Source of the DNA: Nitrospina sp. UBA6727
GTDB lineage: Bacteria; Nitrospinota; Nitrospinia; Nitrospinales; VA-1
Reading direction: 5' to 3'
NCBI GenBank assembly: GCA_002454045.1
Contig: DKID01000024.1
Location: forward strand, 12,303 to 76,302
DNA length: 64,000 bases
Position numbers and translations under genes: made by a program. Numbering within the stretch: the stretch's first letter is position 1; each line of letters opens with the position of its first letter. Below, in pieces: positions 1 through 8,540 of this stretch. The notes below the pieces were generated by a model, which was not told where the DNA came from, did not search any database, and saw only the letters and a list, made by a program, of their open reading frames with translations.

Positions 1-2
1 TG

Positions 3-227
3 ATCATTCCCCAAATTCATCATGCAACTTTGTTGGACGTCGAGGAAAAAGATCACGCGCTAATCGGTTCCGTGATCGGCGTGGCGAATCAACTCGCGAA
101 GGAAAGAGGACTCGACGAGTCAGGATTCCGGTTGGTGGTGAATTGCGGCGCCGGTGCTGGGCAATCCGTGTTTCATATACACTTTCATCTTTTAGGTGGT
201 CGCGCCTTAAACTGGCCGCCGGGTTAG
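3..227 (+). CDS. HIT family protein, C-terminal part (cut by the window edge)
   Basis: The reading frame is already open at base 3 and ends at TAG 225-227, so only the last 74 residues are present. It carries the histidine-triad signature HIHFHLLGG close to the C terminus, in which the middle histidine acts as nucleophile in HIT nucleotide hydrolases. The preceding IIPQIHHATLLDV and the C-terminal GGRALNWPPG are typical of the Hint branch, usually about 110 residues, which hydrolyses adenosine 5'-monophosphoramidates. It lies 9 nt upstream of nadA on the same strand, so the two are probably cotranscribed. The start lies outside the window. The family call is firm; the physiological substrate is unknown. 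Confidence 0.9.
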   Translation: MIPQIHHATLLDVEEKDHALIGSVIGVANQLAKERGLDESGFRLVVNCGAGAGQSVFHIHFHLLGGRALNWPPG

Positions 228-236
228 GGGAACGCC

Positions 237-1250
237 ATGGTTACCGCGGAGCAACTCTACGAAAAGTTGAAAAATATTCGGACGGGCAATCCGGTCTGCC
301 AATTTACCCGCGAGCATTGCGACCGATTGCTCCCCACCATAAAAAAGATTGAAGACCTCAAGCGCGAAAAAAACGCCGTCATCCTCGTTCACAATTATGT
401 CGCGCCGGAAATTTTTTACAGCGTTGCCGATTACACCGGCGACTCTTATGGCTTATCGAAAAAAGCGAAGGAATCGCATGCCGACGTCATCGTTTTTTCA
501 GCGGTCCGTTTCATGGCAGAGACCGCCAAGATTCTCAATCCAGAGAAAACCGTGCTGGACCCAAACCCCAACGGCGGCTGTTCCCTCGCCGATGGGATAA
601 CGGCGGCGGATGTGACGCGGCTCCGCGAAAAATTTCCCGACCATACATTTGTTTGTTACATCAACACAACCGCCGCGGTGAAAGCCCAGTGCGACGTGTG
701 CGTTACCTCTTCAAATGTTTACGCCATCATCGAGAAAATCCCCAACGATAAAATTTATTTTTTGCCGGATCGGTTGATGGGAGAAAACGTAATCAATCAT
801 CTTAAAGTTCGCGGAGTGAATAAGGACATCCAACTCTGGGACGGCACTTGTTACGTTCACGAAGAGTACCAGCCCGAAAGTATAGATCAGGTGCGGAAAA
901 ACTTTGCGGGCGTGGAAATTCTCGTCCACCCCGAGTGCAGTCCTTCCGTCGTGGACAAAGCGGATTATGTAGGAAGCACCAGCCAAATGCTCAGCCACGT
1001 GCGCGAGTCGCGGCGGGACTCATTTTTTCTGCTTACCGAATGCGGACTAAGCGGTGTTTTGCAATCAGAGTTTCCCGAGAAAACATTCGCCGGAAGTTGC
1101 ACACTTTGCAAATATATGAAGTCCAATTCCTTGGAAGATATTTTGAGCGTCCTCGAAAACCCCAGCCCGCATCACGTCATCACCCTCAACCCGGAAATCC
1201 AAAGCCGCGCGTTGCATTGCGTAAACCAAATGTTCAACTACTCCAACTAG
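237..1250 (+). CDS. nadA: Quinolinate synthase
   Basis: NadA condenses iminoaspartate with dihydroxyacetone phosphate to quinolinate in NAD biosynthesis, using an oxygen-sensitive [4Fe-4S] cluster. The 337-residue product has the expected length. Three cysteines sit at the conserved ligand places: Cys115 in NPNGGCSLAD, Cys205 in WDGTCYVHEEY and Cys291 in CTLCKYMK. The N-terminal VHNYVAPEIF and SVADYTGDSYGL stretches are also family hallmarks. The ATG at 237 follows the HIT gene by 9 nt with AGGGGAAC just upstream. No nadB or nadC is visible here, so the rest of the pathway must be elsewhere. I am confident in the assignment. Confidence 0.97.
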   Translation: MVTAEQLYEKLKNIRTGNPVCQFTREHCDRLLPTIKKIEDLKREKNAVILVHNYVAPEIFYSVADYTGDSYGLSKKAKESHADVIVFSAVRFMAETAKILNPEKTVLDPNPNGGCSLADGITAADVTRLREKFPDHTFVCYINTTAAVKAQCDVCVTSSNVYAIIEKIPNDKIYFLPDRLMGENVINHLKVRGVNKDIQLWDGTCYVHEEYQPESIDQVRKNFAGVEILVHPECSPSVVDKADYVGSTSQMLSHVRESRRDSFFLLTECGLSGVLQSEFPEKTFAGSCTLCKYMKSNSLEDILSVLENPSPHHVITLNPEIQSRALHCVNQMFNYSN

Positions 1251-1267
1251 CGGACACGAGTTCAAAC

Positions 1268-1351
1268 TCAATATAATTTCTTTAGAATGATGGGGAGCAA
1301 AATAGCCAGCACGACTACTATCCCGATAAAAGTTTCCCAGTTTTGAAACAT
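1268..1351 (-). CDS. Small single-span membrane peptide (27 aa)
   Basis: A 27-codon frame downstream of fumC that is short enough to be missed by gene callers. It encodes a polar N terminus MFQNWE, about 16 hydrophobic residues (FIGIVVVLAILLPIIL) and a basic tail KKLY, so it looks like a single transmembrane helix with a cytoplasmic basic end. GGGAG sits 8 nt before the ATG, and the frame begins 17 nt after the fumC stop, which suggests translation from the rpoH-fumC transcript. No family is recognised. Similar small membrane peptides often bind larger membrane complexes, but no partner is indicated here. Real translation is probable but unproven. Confidence 0.6.
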   Translation of the reverse strand: MFQNWETFIGIVVVLAILLPIILKKLY

Positions 1352-1368
1352 ATTTTTTTCTCCCGCCG

Positions 1369-2760
1369 TCATTCCTCTGGAGCAATCATTTTTTCGGGAC
1401 AAACTTTTTTGTCAAATTCCTCAGGCGTGAGCAAGTTCAAAACCGCCGCCGCTTCCTTCAGCGTGCTGTTATCCTGATACGCTTTCTTCGCCACTTTGGC
1501 GGCGTTGTCATAACCAATATGTGGATTGAGCGCCGTGACCAACATGAGCGAACCGTTGAGATGTTTTTCGATTTGCGTTTTGTTCGGCTCTATGCCGACC
1601 ACGCAATAGTCGTTGAAAGATCGGCAGGAATCGGCAAGCAAGCGAATGGACTGAAGCAGATTGTAAATCATCATCGGTTTGAAAACATTGAGTTCAAAAT
1701 TCCCGGAGGACCCGCCCACGTTGATGGCCATGTCGTTGCCAATTACCTGCGCCGCGACCATCGTCATCGCTTCGGACTGAGTGGGGTTGACCTTGCCCGG
1801 CATGATGGAACTCCCCGGTTCATTGGCGGGTAAAATGATTTCCCCGATTCCACACCGCGGGCCGGACCCGAGCCAGCGTATATCGTTGGCAATTTTCATG
1901 AGCGAACAAGCAATCGTTTTCAAAACGCCGCTGGCTTCGACAATGGCATCGTGCGCCGCGAGTGATTCAAATTTATTCGGCGCGGTGACAAAGGGATACC
2001 CGGTGAGCTCGGCGATGCGCTCCGCAACTTTCACGGCAAAATCTTTGTGCGCGTTGAGACCGGTTCCCACCGCGGTTCCGCCCAACGCAATTTGATACAT
2101 CCTAGGCATGCAGCCATCAACGCGGTCAAGCGCGTATTCCAACTGCGTGGTGTATCCGCTGAACTCCTGGCCCAAAGTAAGCGGCGTCGCGTCCATCAAA
2201 TGAGTTCGGCCAATTTTTATGACGTCCTGAAACTCGTCGGATTTTTTTCGGAACGAGCCAGCCAAATTCGATATGGCGGGGATGAGCGTGTCGCGGATGC
2301 GCGCGACCGCCGCGATATGCATCGCCGTCGGGAAAGTATCGTTGGAAGACTGACTCTTGTTGACATGATCGTTGGGGTGCACCGGGTCTTTCGCGCCGAT
2401 GGTCCCGCCCGCTATCTCGATAGCCCGGTTGGCGATGACTTCGTTAGCGTTCATGTTGGATTGAGTTCCGCTGCCGGTTTGCCAAACTTTCAACGGAAAA
2501 TGTTCATCCAGTTTTCCCGCAATCACTTCATCGGCGGCGCGGCAAATCAAGTCTTTGATATTTTCAGGCAAGAGCCCTAGTTCAGCGTTGACCGTGGCCG
2601 CCGCCTTTTTCAATACGCCCATTGCCCGGATGATTTCGTGCGGCATGGTTTCGGTGCCGATATCAAAATGGATTAAGGAGCGCGCGGTCTGGGCTCCGTA
2701 GTACTTGTTGGCCGGAACCTCAATCTCCCCCATGCTGTCGGTTTCGGTCCGGGTTTTCAT
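1369..2760 (-). CDS. fumC: Class II fumarate hydratase
   Basis: Catalyses reversible hydration of fumarate to L-malate in the cytoplasm, as part of the oxidative or reductive TCA cycle. The 463-residue length is normal. The fumarase/aspartase superfamily signature GSSIMPGKVNP is present around residue 316, along with the substrate-binding SSNDTFPTA and GRTHLMDATPLTLGQEF segments, which mark FumC rather than aspartase or argininosuccinate lyase. It is iron-independent, unlike class I fumarases. The gene begins 12 nt after rpoH ends, so the two likely share a transcript. Mdh in this window supplies the next step of the cycle. Confidence 0.96.
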   Translation of the reverse strand: MKTRTETDSMGEIEVPANKYYGAQTARSLIHFDIGTETMPHEIIRAMGVLKKAAATVNAELGLLPENIKDLICRAADEVIAGKLDEHFPLKVWQTGSGTQSNMNANEVIANRAIEIAGGTIGAKDPVHPNDHVNKSQSSNDTFPTAMHIAAVARIRDTLIPAISNLAGSFRKKSDEFQDVIKIGRTHLMDATPLTLGQEFSGYTTQLEYALDRVDGCMPRMYQIALGGTAVGTGLNAHKDFAVKVAERIAELTGYPFVTAPNKFESLAAHDAIVEASGVLKTIACSLMKIANDIRWLGSGPRCGIGEIILPANEPGSSIMPGKVNPTQSEAMTMVAAQVIGNDMAINVGGSSGNFELNVFKPMMIYNLLQSIRLLADSCRSFNDYCVVGIEPNKTQIEKHLNGSLMLVTALNPHIGYDNAAKVAKKAYQDNSTLKEAAAVLNLLTPEEFDKKVCPEKMIAPEE

Positions 2761-2772
2761 AAGTGCTCCTCC

Positions 2773-3705
2773 TCAGTTTGTAAAATAGTCTGCCGCTTCC
2801 GGCATTTTTTCTTCGATATAAATTTTAAATTTTTTTAACAACCGTTGTTCGGCTTGGCGCACCGCCTCTCTGGTAACTCTTCTCTGGTCGCCGATTTCCT
2901 GGAGCGATAAAGGGTCTTCGGAAAGAATGCGTTTGTTGAAAATTTCTATTTCGTTGGGGTTCAACTCGGCTTTGAAATTTTCAATATTGTCATTGAGGAT
3001 TTTTCGGAATTGCGCCGCCGCTACGTTTTCTTCGACAGATTGTCCGCCTTGCGAAAGAGTTTGCGCGGGGGTCATGGTGCTGTCGGGACGAACCGGGGTA
3101 TCTATCGAAACGTCCATCGCGCCGATGCTGGCTGAGACGTCGATGACTTCCGCTTCGTCAACTCCGAACCGTTCCGCCAGTAGTTTGGTCGTAGGATCAA
3201 ATCCTTCGCGCGCCAGTTTTTCTTTTTCTTTTTTCAAGTTGAACAAAAGTTTTCGCCGCGCGTTGGTGGTGCCTACTCTCACCAGCCGCCAGTTGTCGAG
3301 AATATATTTCAGCATGTACGACTTGATCCACCACGTGGCATAGGCGGAAAGGCGCACGCCTCGAAAAGGATCAAAATTTTTGACCGCTTTCATCAAGCCG
3401 ACATTGCCTTCTTGAATTAAGTCCATCAGGTTTTGCCATTCTCGTTTGAAAGTCATGGCAATTTTAATGACCAGCATCAAGTTGGCGGTGGTCAATTTAT
3501 AAGCGGATTCAAAACTGCCGGTTTCTTTATAACGAATGGCGATCTCTTTTTCCTGTTCTTCCGTCAGCGCTGGATACTTGCGGACTTCCTGAAGATATGT
3601 GTAAAAAGGATCGCGCGGAACTAGAGACTCTTTGCCCCGGACTGTCGGCACCGTGGGCTTATCTTGCTCCGGTTTATCTAACTCAAATGTTGTTTCATCG
3701 TTCAT
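2773..3705 (-). CDS. rpoH: RNA polymerase sigma factor, RpoH (heat-shock) type
   Basis: A 310-residue group 3 sigma factor. Region 1.2/2.1 begins near DPFYTYLQEVRKYP; region 2 contains DLIQEGNVGLMKAVKNFDP and RLSAYATWWIKSYM, which contact core polymerase and the -10 element. The stretch NARRKLLFNLKKEKEKL around residues 147-163 matches the RpoH box that distinguishes sigma-32 from RpoD. Region 4 has the helix-turn-helix SLQEIGDQRRVTREAVRQAE for -35 recognition. A long primary-sigma region 1.1 is absent. In proteobacteria RpoH directs heat-shock transcription; the regulon here is unknown. It leads a probable operon with fumC and a small membrane peptide. Confidence 0.9.
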   Translation of the reverse strand: MNDETTFELDKPEQDKPTVPTVRGKESLVPRDPFYTYLQEVRKYPALTEEQEKEIAIRYKETGSFESAYKLTTANLMLVIKIAMTFKREWQNLMDLIQEGNVGLMKAVKNFDPFRGVRLSAYATWWIKSYMLKYILDNWRLVRVGTTNARRKLLFNLKKEKEKLAREGFDPTTKLLAERFGVDEAEVIDVSASIGAMDVSIDTPVRPDSTMTPAQTLSQGGQSVEENVAAAQFRKILNDNIENFKAELNPNEIEIFNKRILSEDPLSLQEIGDQRRVTREAVRQAEQRLLKKFKIYIEEKMPEAADYFTN

Positions 3706-3806
3706 GGATTAAAAACCAAATTTATTTATTGAATCACGATGTCAACGCTCGTTCAGCCGATAATCGCTGGGTTGAAATTCGTACGGCAAAACTTTACAAT
3801 GGCGCA

Positions 3807-4055
3807 ATGGGACGTTTAGCATTGTTTGGGATTGCCGTAATCCTGCTGATTCTTATCGCGCGCGCGATTTTTCCGACGAGAAGTTCGTCCGCAGAGCAAG
3901 AACCTATAGAGATGGTCATGGACCCCAACAACGGAGTGTATATCCCAAAATCTGAAGCGATTAAAAAAACCATTGCTGGCAAGGAACACTATTTTTCAAG
4001 CGAACAAAGCGCCGAAGAATTCATAAACAAGAAAAAATCTCCGTCGGGAAAATGA
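3807..4055 (+). CDS. Short membrane-anchored protein with a YHS/PP0621-like domain lacking cysteines
   Basis: The 82-residue product starts with a hydrophobic segment LALFGIAVILLILIARAIF (one N-terminal transmembrane helix) followed by MVMDPNNGVYIPKSEAI and KEHYFSSEQSAEEFI. That pattern is the PP0621/YHS-like layout, normally DPVCGxYVP then YYFCSxxCxxxF, but all the expected cysteines are replaced (NNG, FSSEQS). The metal-binding role of YHS domains is therefore probably lost. The frame stays open upstream to 3597, but that part overlaps rpoH antisense; the ATG at 3807 gives a sensible anchor sequence. Function unknown. The resemblance is by eye only. Confidence 0.7.
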   Translation: MGRLALFGIAVILLILIARAIFPTRSSSAEQEPIEMVMDPNNGVYIPKSEAIKKTIAGKEHYFSSEQSAEEFINKKKSPSGK

Positions 4056-4124
4056 ACTGCAACTTGTCCGATGTATTATAACAGAGGATTTTTCTTTAAT
4101 CGGAGAAGCGGGGAAATTGTGATT

Positions 4125-4703
4125 ATGTCGACAAAAGAAAATAGGTCAGCCAGTCGTTGGAGTCTCGTAACGCGTAGCATTTCCGTGCTTGTGGTTTTGG
4201 GGCTGGTGGGCGCAACTCCTGTGTTCGCGGAGGAAAAATGCACGCCGTTAGATAAAAAACGTATCAAGATTGAAGGCTTCATTTCCAAATCTTATCGCAA
4301 ACAAAGAAAACAAATTTTTAAGGAGTTCGGGGAAATCGGTTCGACACGAGTGGCGTTGCGAGTGTATCCCATGGGCGAGACCTCAAAGGTGCTCGCGGTG
4401 GGACGATGCGTTCCTGCTTACATCGCCCAGCACATTATCAAGAAATCCATGCAATACAGTACCGGCGTGGCGAGTCTGGTGCAACAGCAGTTCCTCCATA
4501 CTCATTGGGTGGGCGTTGGCGTCACGATGTTTGATGAACCTTCGCAGCAAATCGTTTCCGCCAGCCAAGTGCAACAACTTTTGCGGCAAGGCATTACCGA
4601 TGATGACTTTCATTCTTTGTACCGAGAACTATCGGTGCCGGACGAGCGCGTTCCCTACTTCGGCTTGTATGTCCCCAATGTCAAACGCGCGCAACGCAAT
4701 TAA
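4125..4703 (+). CDS. Exported protein of unknown function
   Basis: A 192-residue product with a clear Sec signal peptide: basic start MSTKENRSASRWSLVTRS, hydrophobic core ISVLVVLGLVGA and a cleavage site near VFA-EE. The mature part has two cysteines (EEKCTPLD and VGRCVPAY) that could form a periplasmic disulfide, followed by a segment that reads as mixed alpha/beta. The frame is open back to 4071, but the ATG at 4125 is preferred because it opens the signal peptide and follows GGGGAAA. It is followed by a convergent porin gene. No family recognised; neighbours give no functional clue. Confidence 0.72.
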   Translation: MSTKENRSASRWSLVTRSISVLVVLGLVGATPVFAEEKCTPLDKKRIKIEGFISKSYRKQRKQIFKEFGEIGSTRVALRVYPMGETSKVLAVGRCVPAYIAQHIIKKSMQYSTGVASLVQQQFLHTHWVGVGVTMFDEPSQQIVSASQVQQLLRQGITDDDFHSLYRELSVPDERVPYFGLYVPNVKRAQRN

Positions 4704-4794
4704 TATTTGTCGCCATCGCGTTATGCCCCGGAAGTTCCGCGACGGGTGATTTCCGCGCAACGAAAAGTATCCCGCCAAAAATTGGAGTGACTTG

Positions 4795-5934
4795 CTAGAA
4801 CTTGAACACCATGTCCGCTTGAAATCTTTTGCGCGCGTTGCTCGGACCTCTTTCGGAATTGGTGTCGAAATAGGTGACCGCGAACTTCGCTCCTTCGGTT
4901 ACACCAACGCCGCCGCCCACTTCCCAGCCTTTCCGACCGGAACCATCGCCCGGGGTTTCGCCGCCGCCGGAAAAGTCGGAGTCGTCGAGACGCGCAAAAA
5001 CGGCGTCGCGTTGGGAAACTCGGTATATCAATTTTAAATCCCAGTCGCCGAATTTTTTCCCGGAGTTTCCGTACTCGCCGCCAATCTGCCAACCGTTGTT
5101 AAGCTCGGGAACGGCGGCGGGAAAGTCGCCGATGTTCTCGACATGTTCAGCAAATATCCGCAACTTTCTGCCGTAAATATTTTTAGACCACTCGCCGATG
5201 ACATCCACGAGTTTAATTTCAACACCGGAAGTATTTCCCGAACCCCCACCTTCAACGCCGACATAATTATAGTAGGCACCGGATATTTTGAATTCACCGC
5301 GACGGGTTTTCTGGATGAGCGTTCCTTGAAAAGCCAAAAGTTCCACGCCGTTGTCTGGCGCTTCCTGTTCGTCAACCGTGTATTGACCAAAGACACCTTG
5401 CAACGTGGTTTCCCCCGCTTCGTAAGTAATGGTTTCGCTGAGACCTTCCAGGTTGACATCGGAGTCCCAAACCAGTTTGGACTTGTGAAAAGGGTTGGGC
5501 GCCTTTCCGCCTTGAACGACAAAGTTCATCGTGCCATAGGCGGGAGTCCATCGAACATAAGCCTGATCAATCTTGGAGTGAAAAGGCTCGCCTAAAGTTT
5601 GGTTGGTCGATGTGCTGTCGCTCGTTTTGCCGGTGGCTAGTCTGAACACAACGTCCAGATTTTCGGACACGGAGAGTTTTCCTTTCAGGCGCATCCGTAT
5701 TCGATAGACGTCATCCTTGCGGGCATTTTCAAAATCGTCATCCTGGTAACGAACTCTGAAATCTCCGCCAAAGGTAAAACGTTTTGTCGCATCCGACGGT
5801 GCCACATTCGAACTTTGCTTTTCCTCCAACGCCGTCAACCGCAACTCCTGTTCAGACATTCCCGCCGTTGAAACTTTCGGGGCAACCCACGTCAACACGA
5901 CAACCCACGCGCAAATAAAACCGGGCTTGCACAC
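4795..5934 (-). CDS. Putative outer-membrane beta-barrel porin
   Basis: The 379-residue product has an N-terminal signal (hydrophobic CAWVVVLTWVAPKVSTAG), then a short coiled stretch SEQELRLTALEEKQ, and then many alternating amphipathic segments ending in aromatic residues, for example FTFGGDFRVRYQDDDF and YRIRMRLKGKLSVSENL. It ends in phenylalanine (ADMVFKF), the classical recognition signal for outer-membrane barrel assembly. The layout resembles the putative porin family found in deltaproteobacteria and Nitrospinota-like genomes. The start codon is GTG at 5932-5934, preceded by GAGGAAATTAAA as ribosome-binding site. Substrate unknown. It implies a Gram-negative envelope. Confidence 0.85.
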   Translation of the reverse strand: MCKPGFICAWVVVLTWVAPKVSTAGMSEQELRLTALEEKQSSNVAPSDATKRFTFGGDFRVRYQDDDFENARKDDVYRIRMRLKGKLSVSENLDVVFRLATGKTSDSTSTNQTLGEPFHSKIDQAYVRWTPAYGTMNFVVQGGKAPNPFHKSKLVWDSDVNLEGLSETITYEAGETTLQGVFGQYTVDEQEAPDNGVELLAFQGTLIQKTRRGEFKISGAYYNYVGVEGGGSGNTSGVEIKLVDVIGEWSKNIYGRKLRIFAEHVENIGDFPAAVPELNNGWQIGGEYGNSGKKFGDWDLKLIYRVSQRDAVFARLDDSDFSGGGETPGDGSGRKGWEVGGGVGVTEGAKFAVTYFDTNSERGPSNARKRFQADMVFKF

Positions 5935-5967
5935 TTTAATTTCCTCTTACAAAAAAATGTAGATGGC

Positions 5968-6393
5968 TTAATTGTCGCGGCGGGCGAGGCGTACTGCGTG
6001 GGAAATGGTTTGGTCGTTCTTGCCGTACCAGTAGGCGCAGCCGTTCACGTAGAATAGGATTTGCGCTTCCTCGCCGCGGATTGATGAAGTCCAAGTGCAG
6101 TTCGCGGCGGGGGGAAACACGGGGTCGAGATGTATGTCGCCGCCGTTGGCATCTTTATTCAACTTTTCTTTATCAAAAATGGATGCGGCTTCGTGAACGG
6201 TCGGGATGTGCCAGTCGTCATACCCGCCGACTTTTTTCTCATTCATTTTTTTTAGATATTCTTCTGCTTCCGCGTAAGAAACATCTTTACCGATATCCAA
6301 CCGCGAGTCGTTCACCATCCAGGTGACGCTGGTTAGCGAATCGTAAATCGTTCCATCGTCTCTTTTCAAAAACCGTGATTTTTCGTCGCCCAT
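5968..6393 (-). CDS. DUF1566 (Lcl-type) domain protein
   Basis: The 141 residues carry the DUF1566 pattern: TSVTWMVNDSRLDIG, then an alanine-rich helix YAEAEEYLKKMN, then GGYDDWHIPTVHEAASIFD, and finally a CTWTSS strand with GCAYWYG and VRLARR at the end. This C-type-lectin-like fold is common in bacterial exported proteins of unknown role. Unlike its paralogue at 39980 it lacks a signal peptide and begins MGDEKSRFLKRDD, so it may be cytoplasmic. GAGGAATAAA precedes the ATG. It stands 33 nt upstream of the porin on the same strand and may share its transcript. Function unknown. Confidence 0.82.
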   Translation of the reverse strand: MGDEKSRFLKRDDGTIYDSLTSVTWMVNDSRLDIGKDVSYAEAEEYLKKMNEKKVGGYDDWHIPTVHEAASIFDKEKLNKDANGGDIHLDPVFPPAANCTWTSSIRGEEAQILFYVNGCAYWYGKNDQTISHAVRLARRDN

Positions 6394-6530
6394 TTTATTC
6401 CTCTAACAATAACGAAGTTCGCGCCGTCGCTTGCAAGAATCTTCCCCGCAAGTCAAACGCCCGAATTTATTTTAACTGATGCATCGGCGGTTTGCAAAAA
6501 TCGCGCGCAGAGAACCGCGCCGCGGAAGCA

Positions 6531-6570
6531 GTCGATGACGGCGCCGTCACCGTCACCACCGTCGCCGCGC
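6531..6570. repeat. GACGGCG/CCGTCACC island
   Basis: A short low-complexity stretch between the DUF1566 gene and the amidohydrolase gene, made of GATGACGG, CGCCGTCACCGTCACC and CACCGTCGCCG. It belongs to a family of similar islands scattered between genes in this window. It does not read as an extension of the neighbouring protein, which ends at 6571. Confidence 0.55.
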
Positions 6571-7353
6571 CTAGCAATAAAAATCTTCGCGGCGGTCTTT
6601 GAACAAGTGGTTGTGAGGATTGAGAGATTTGTCGCGGGCTTTTTCCAAGTCGATCGCGATGGTCTGAACTTCTTCTTCGGTTTCGGACGCGCGGGTCATG
6701 ATGTTCCCGCCCGGGTCGACAACTTGGCTTTGGCCTATGAATCGAAGAGGCCCCATGCGGTCTTCGCTTCCCACCCGGTCGGCGGTGACGGCAAAGACGC
6801 GGTTCTCCACGCAACGGGTGATCATCGCTTGAGGACAATGGGGCAAAACTAAATTGGAAGGATGGGCGATTAAGTCGGCGCCCAGCAGGGCGAGCGTCCG
6901 CGCGGTTTCGGGGAAGTACCAGTCGAAACAAATCATGACGCCGACTTTCGCGCCGCCGATGTCAAAAACTTTTAGCGGCAAGTTGCCCGCGTCGAAGCAA
7001 ACTTTTTCTGTACTGAAAAGATGCAACTTGCGGTATTTCCCGACGTAACCGTTGGGACCCGTGATGACGGCGGAATTGTAAACGTGGCTCGCGTCGGCTT
7101 CGGGAAGTCCGGCGACCACAAACGCGTTGCTCTTTTTCGCGATGGCGGTCAGCGCGGCCGTGGTGGTCCCATCGGGAACTTGCTCCGCCAAGTCATGAAC
7201 TTCTTGCCGATTTTTGAATTGGTATCCCGTCGCAAAAAGTTCGGGGAGGACGAATAAATCTGCGCGGCGACCGTCCAAAAGTTTTGCAACGCGGTCGAGG
7301 TTTTTCTGCACGTTTGCGAAGACAGGATTATTTTGAACGAACCCTACTTTCAT
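6571..7353 (-). CDS. Carbon-nitrogen hydrolase (nitrilase superfamily)
   Basis: A 260-residue cytoplasmic amidohydrolase. The Glu-Lys-Cys triad of the superfamily is visible: Glu38 in LFVLPELFATGY, Lys109 in GKYRKLHLF and Cys142 in GVMICFDWYFPE. The NPHNHLFKDRRE ending resembles Nit/omega-amidase-like members that hydrolyse small amides. The frame is open to a TTG at 7386 overlapping the aroC stop, but ATG 7353 gives the usual MKVGFVQ opening and is preferred. It follows aroC on the same strand with a 29-nt gap, so it is probably the last gene of the long cluster. Exact substrate cannot be told from sequence alone. Confidence 0.9.
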   Translation of the reverse strand: MKVGFVQNNPVFANVQKNLDRVAKLLDGRRADLFVLPELFATGYQFKNRQEVHDLAEQVPDGTTTAALTAIAKKSNAFVVAGLPEADASHVYNSAVITGPNGYVGKYRKLHLFSTEKVCFDAGNLPLKVFDIGGAKVGVMICFDWYFPETARTLALLGADLIAHPSNLVLPHCPQAMITRCVENRVFAVTADRVGSEDRMGPLRFIGQSQVVDPGGNIMTRASETEEEVQTIAIDLEKARDKSLNPHNHLFKDRREDFYC

Positions 7354-7382
7354 AGTGGTCACGCGGCGGTCGCGGTTGTCGG

Positions 7383-8453
7383 TCAAGTCAACCGTGAAGT
7401 TTTATTTCTCAGCAGATGGTCGATGAGAATCAGGGCGACCATGGCCTCGGCGATGGGAACGGCTCTGGGGGCGACGCATGGGTCGTGGCGGCCCTCCACG
7501 CGGATTTTAGATTTTTCGCCTTTTTGGGTGACGGTTTCCTGCGCCTTGTTGATGGACGATGTCGGCTTCACAACTAGCCGAACCACAATGTCCATACCGT
7601 TGGAAATTCCGCCAAGAATCCCGCCGGCGTGATTGGTTCGCGTCGTCACCTTTTTGTTTTTCATAACGATGATGTCGTTCGACTCCGACCCGGTCATGGT
7701 GGCGGTTTGGAATCCCGCGCCGATTTCCACCCCCTTCACGGCGGGGATGCTCATGACGGCTTTCGCCAAGTCGGCGTCCAACTTATCGAAGACCGGCTCG
7801 CCCAATCCGGCGGGCACTCCCTTGGCGACCACTTCGACGACGCCGCCGAGCGAGTCGCCGTTTTTGCGCGCTTGCATGATTGCCGTCACCATTTTTTTTG
7901 CGGCTTGCGGATCCGGACAGCGCACGATATTTTTTTCTATTTCCTTGAAGTTCACGGTCGCCGCCGCGTGATTTCCGATTTGCCGAGTGAATCCGGTGAT
8001 GACAATTTTGTCCCGCGCCAAAAGTTTTTTGGCGATGGCTCCGGCCGCAACTCTGCCGACGGTTTCCCGCGCGCTGGCACGGCCGCCGCCGCGGTAATCC
8101 CGAAACCCATATTTCATGTCGTAACTATAATCCGCGTGACCGGGACGATACAGGTGTTTGATCGATTCATATTTTGAGGCGTCGGCGTCTTTGTTGTCCA
8201 CCCACATGGAAATGGGTGTGCCTGTGGTTTTGCCTTTGAAAATGCCGGACGCAATTCGGATGTGGTCGCCTTCTTTGCGGGTGGTGGTGACTTTGCTTTG
8301 GCCAGTTCGGCGGCGGTCTAAATCTTTTTGAATGTCGGATTCTTTGAGAGGCAAACCCGCGGGGCATCCTTCCACCACCACGCCGACGCCACTACCGTGA
8401 GATTCTCCCCAAGTGGTAATTTTGAAAAGTTTGCCTAAAGAACTGCCAGCCAT
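7383..8453 (-). CDS. aroC: Chorismate synthase
   Basis: Converts 5-enolpyruvylshikimate-3-phosphate to chorismate, the last step of the shikimate pathway, using reduced FMN. The 356-residue product has the family signatures GESHGSGVGVVVEGCPAGLP near the N terminus, RPGHADYSY and the RGGGRASARETVGRVAAGA segment around residues 120-140. The start MAGSSLGKLFKITTWGESHG is standard. It sits with pheA and tyrA in one minus-strand cluster, so chorismate synthesis and use are encoded side by side. Confident. Confidence 0.98.
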   Translation of the reverse strand: MAGSSLGKLFKITTWGESHGSGVGVVVEGCPAGLPLKESDIQKDLDRRRTGQSKVTTTRKEGDHIRIASGIFKGKTTGTPISMWVDNKDADASKYESIKHLYRPGHADYSYDMKYGFRDYRGGGRASARETVGRVAAGAIAKKLLARDKIVITGFTRQIGNHAAATVNFKEIEKNIVRCPDPQAAKKMVTAIMQARKNGDSLGGVVEVVAKGVPAGLGEPVFDKLDADLAKAVMSIPAVKGVEIGAGFQTATMTGSESNDIIVMKNKKVTTRTNHAGGILGGISNGMDIVVRLVVKPTSSINKAQETVTQKGEKSKIRVEGRHDPCVAPRAVPIAEAMVALILIDHLLRNKTSRLT

Positions 8454-8540
8454 AAGTTTGCGGGTCGAAGGGAACGAAACGTCGTGATCGCGCCGTGGGG
8501 AATGGGATTGGTGATGATGTTATCTTTCGCAAACCGCGTT

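Noticed and set aside
848..1276. Arg/Ser-rich frame of 142 codons inside nadA
   Set aside because: Out of frame with a certain gene, with residue composition that mirrors nadA codons; a shadow.
6467..6931. Arg/Pro-rich minus-strand frame of 154 codons
   Set aside because: Overlaps the amidohydrolase in another frame; composition is typical of shadow frames in GC-rich DNA.
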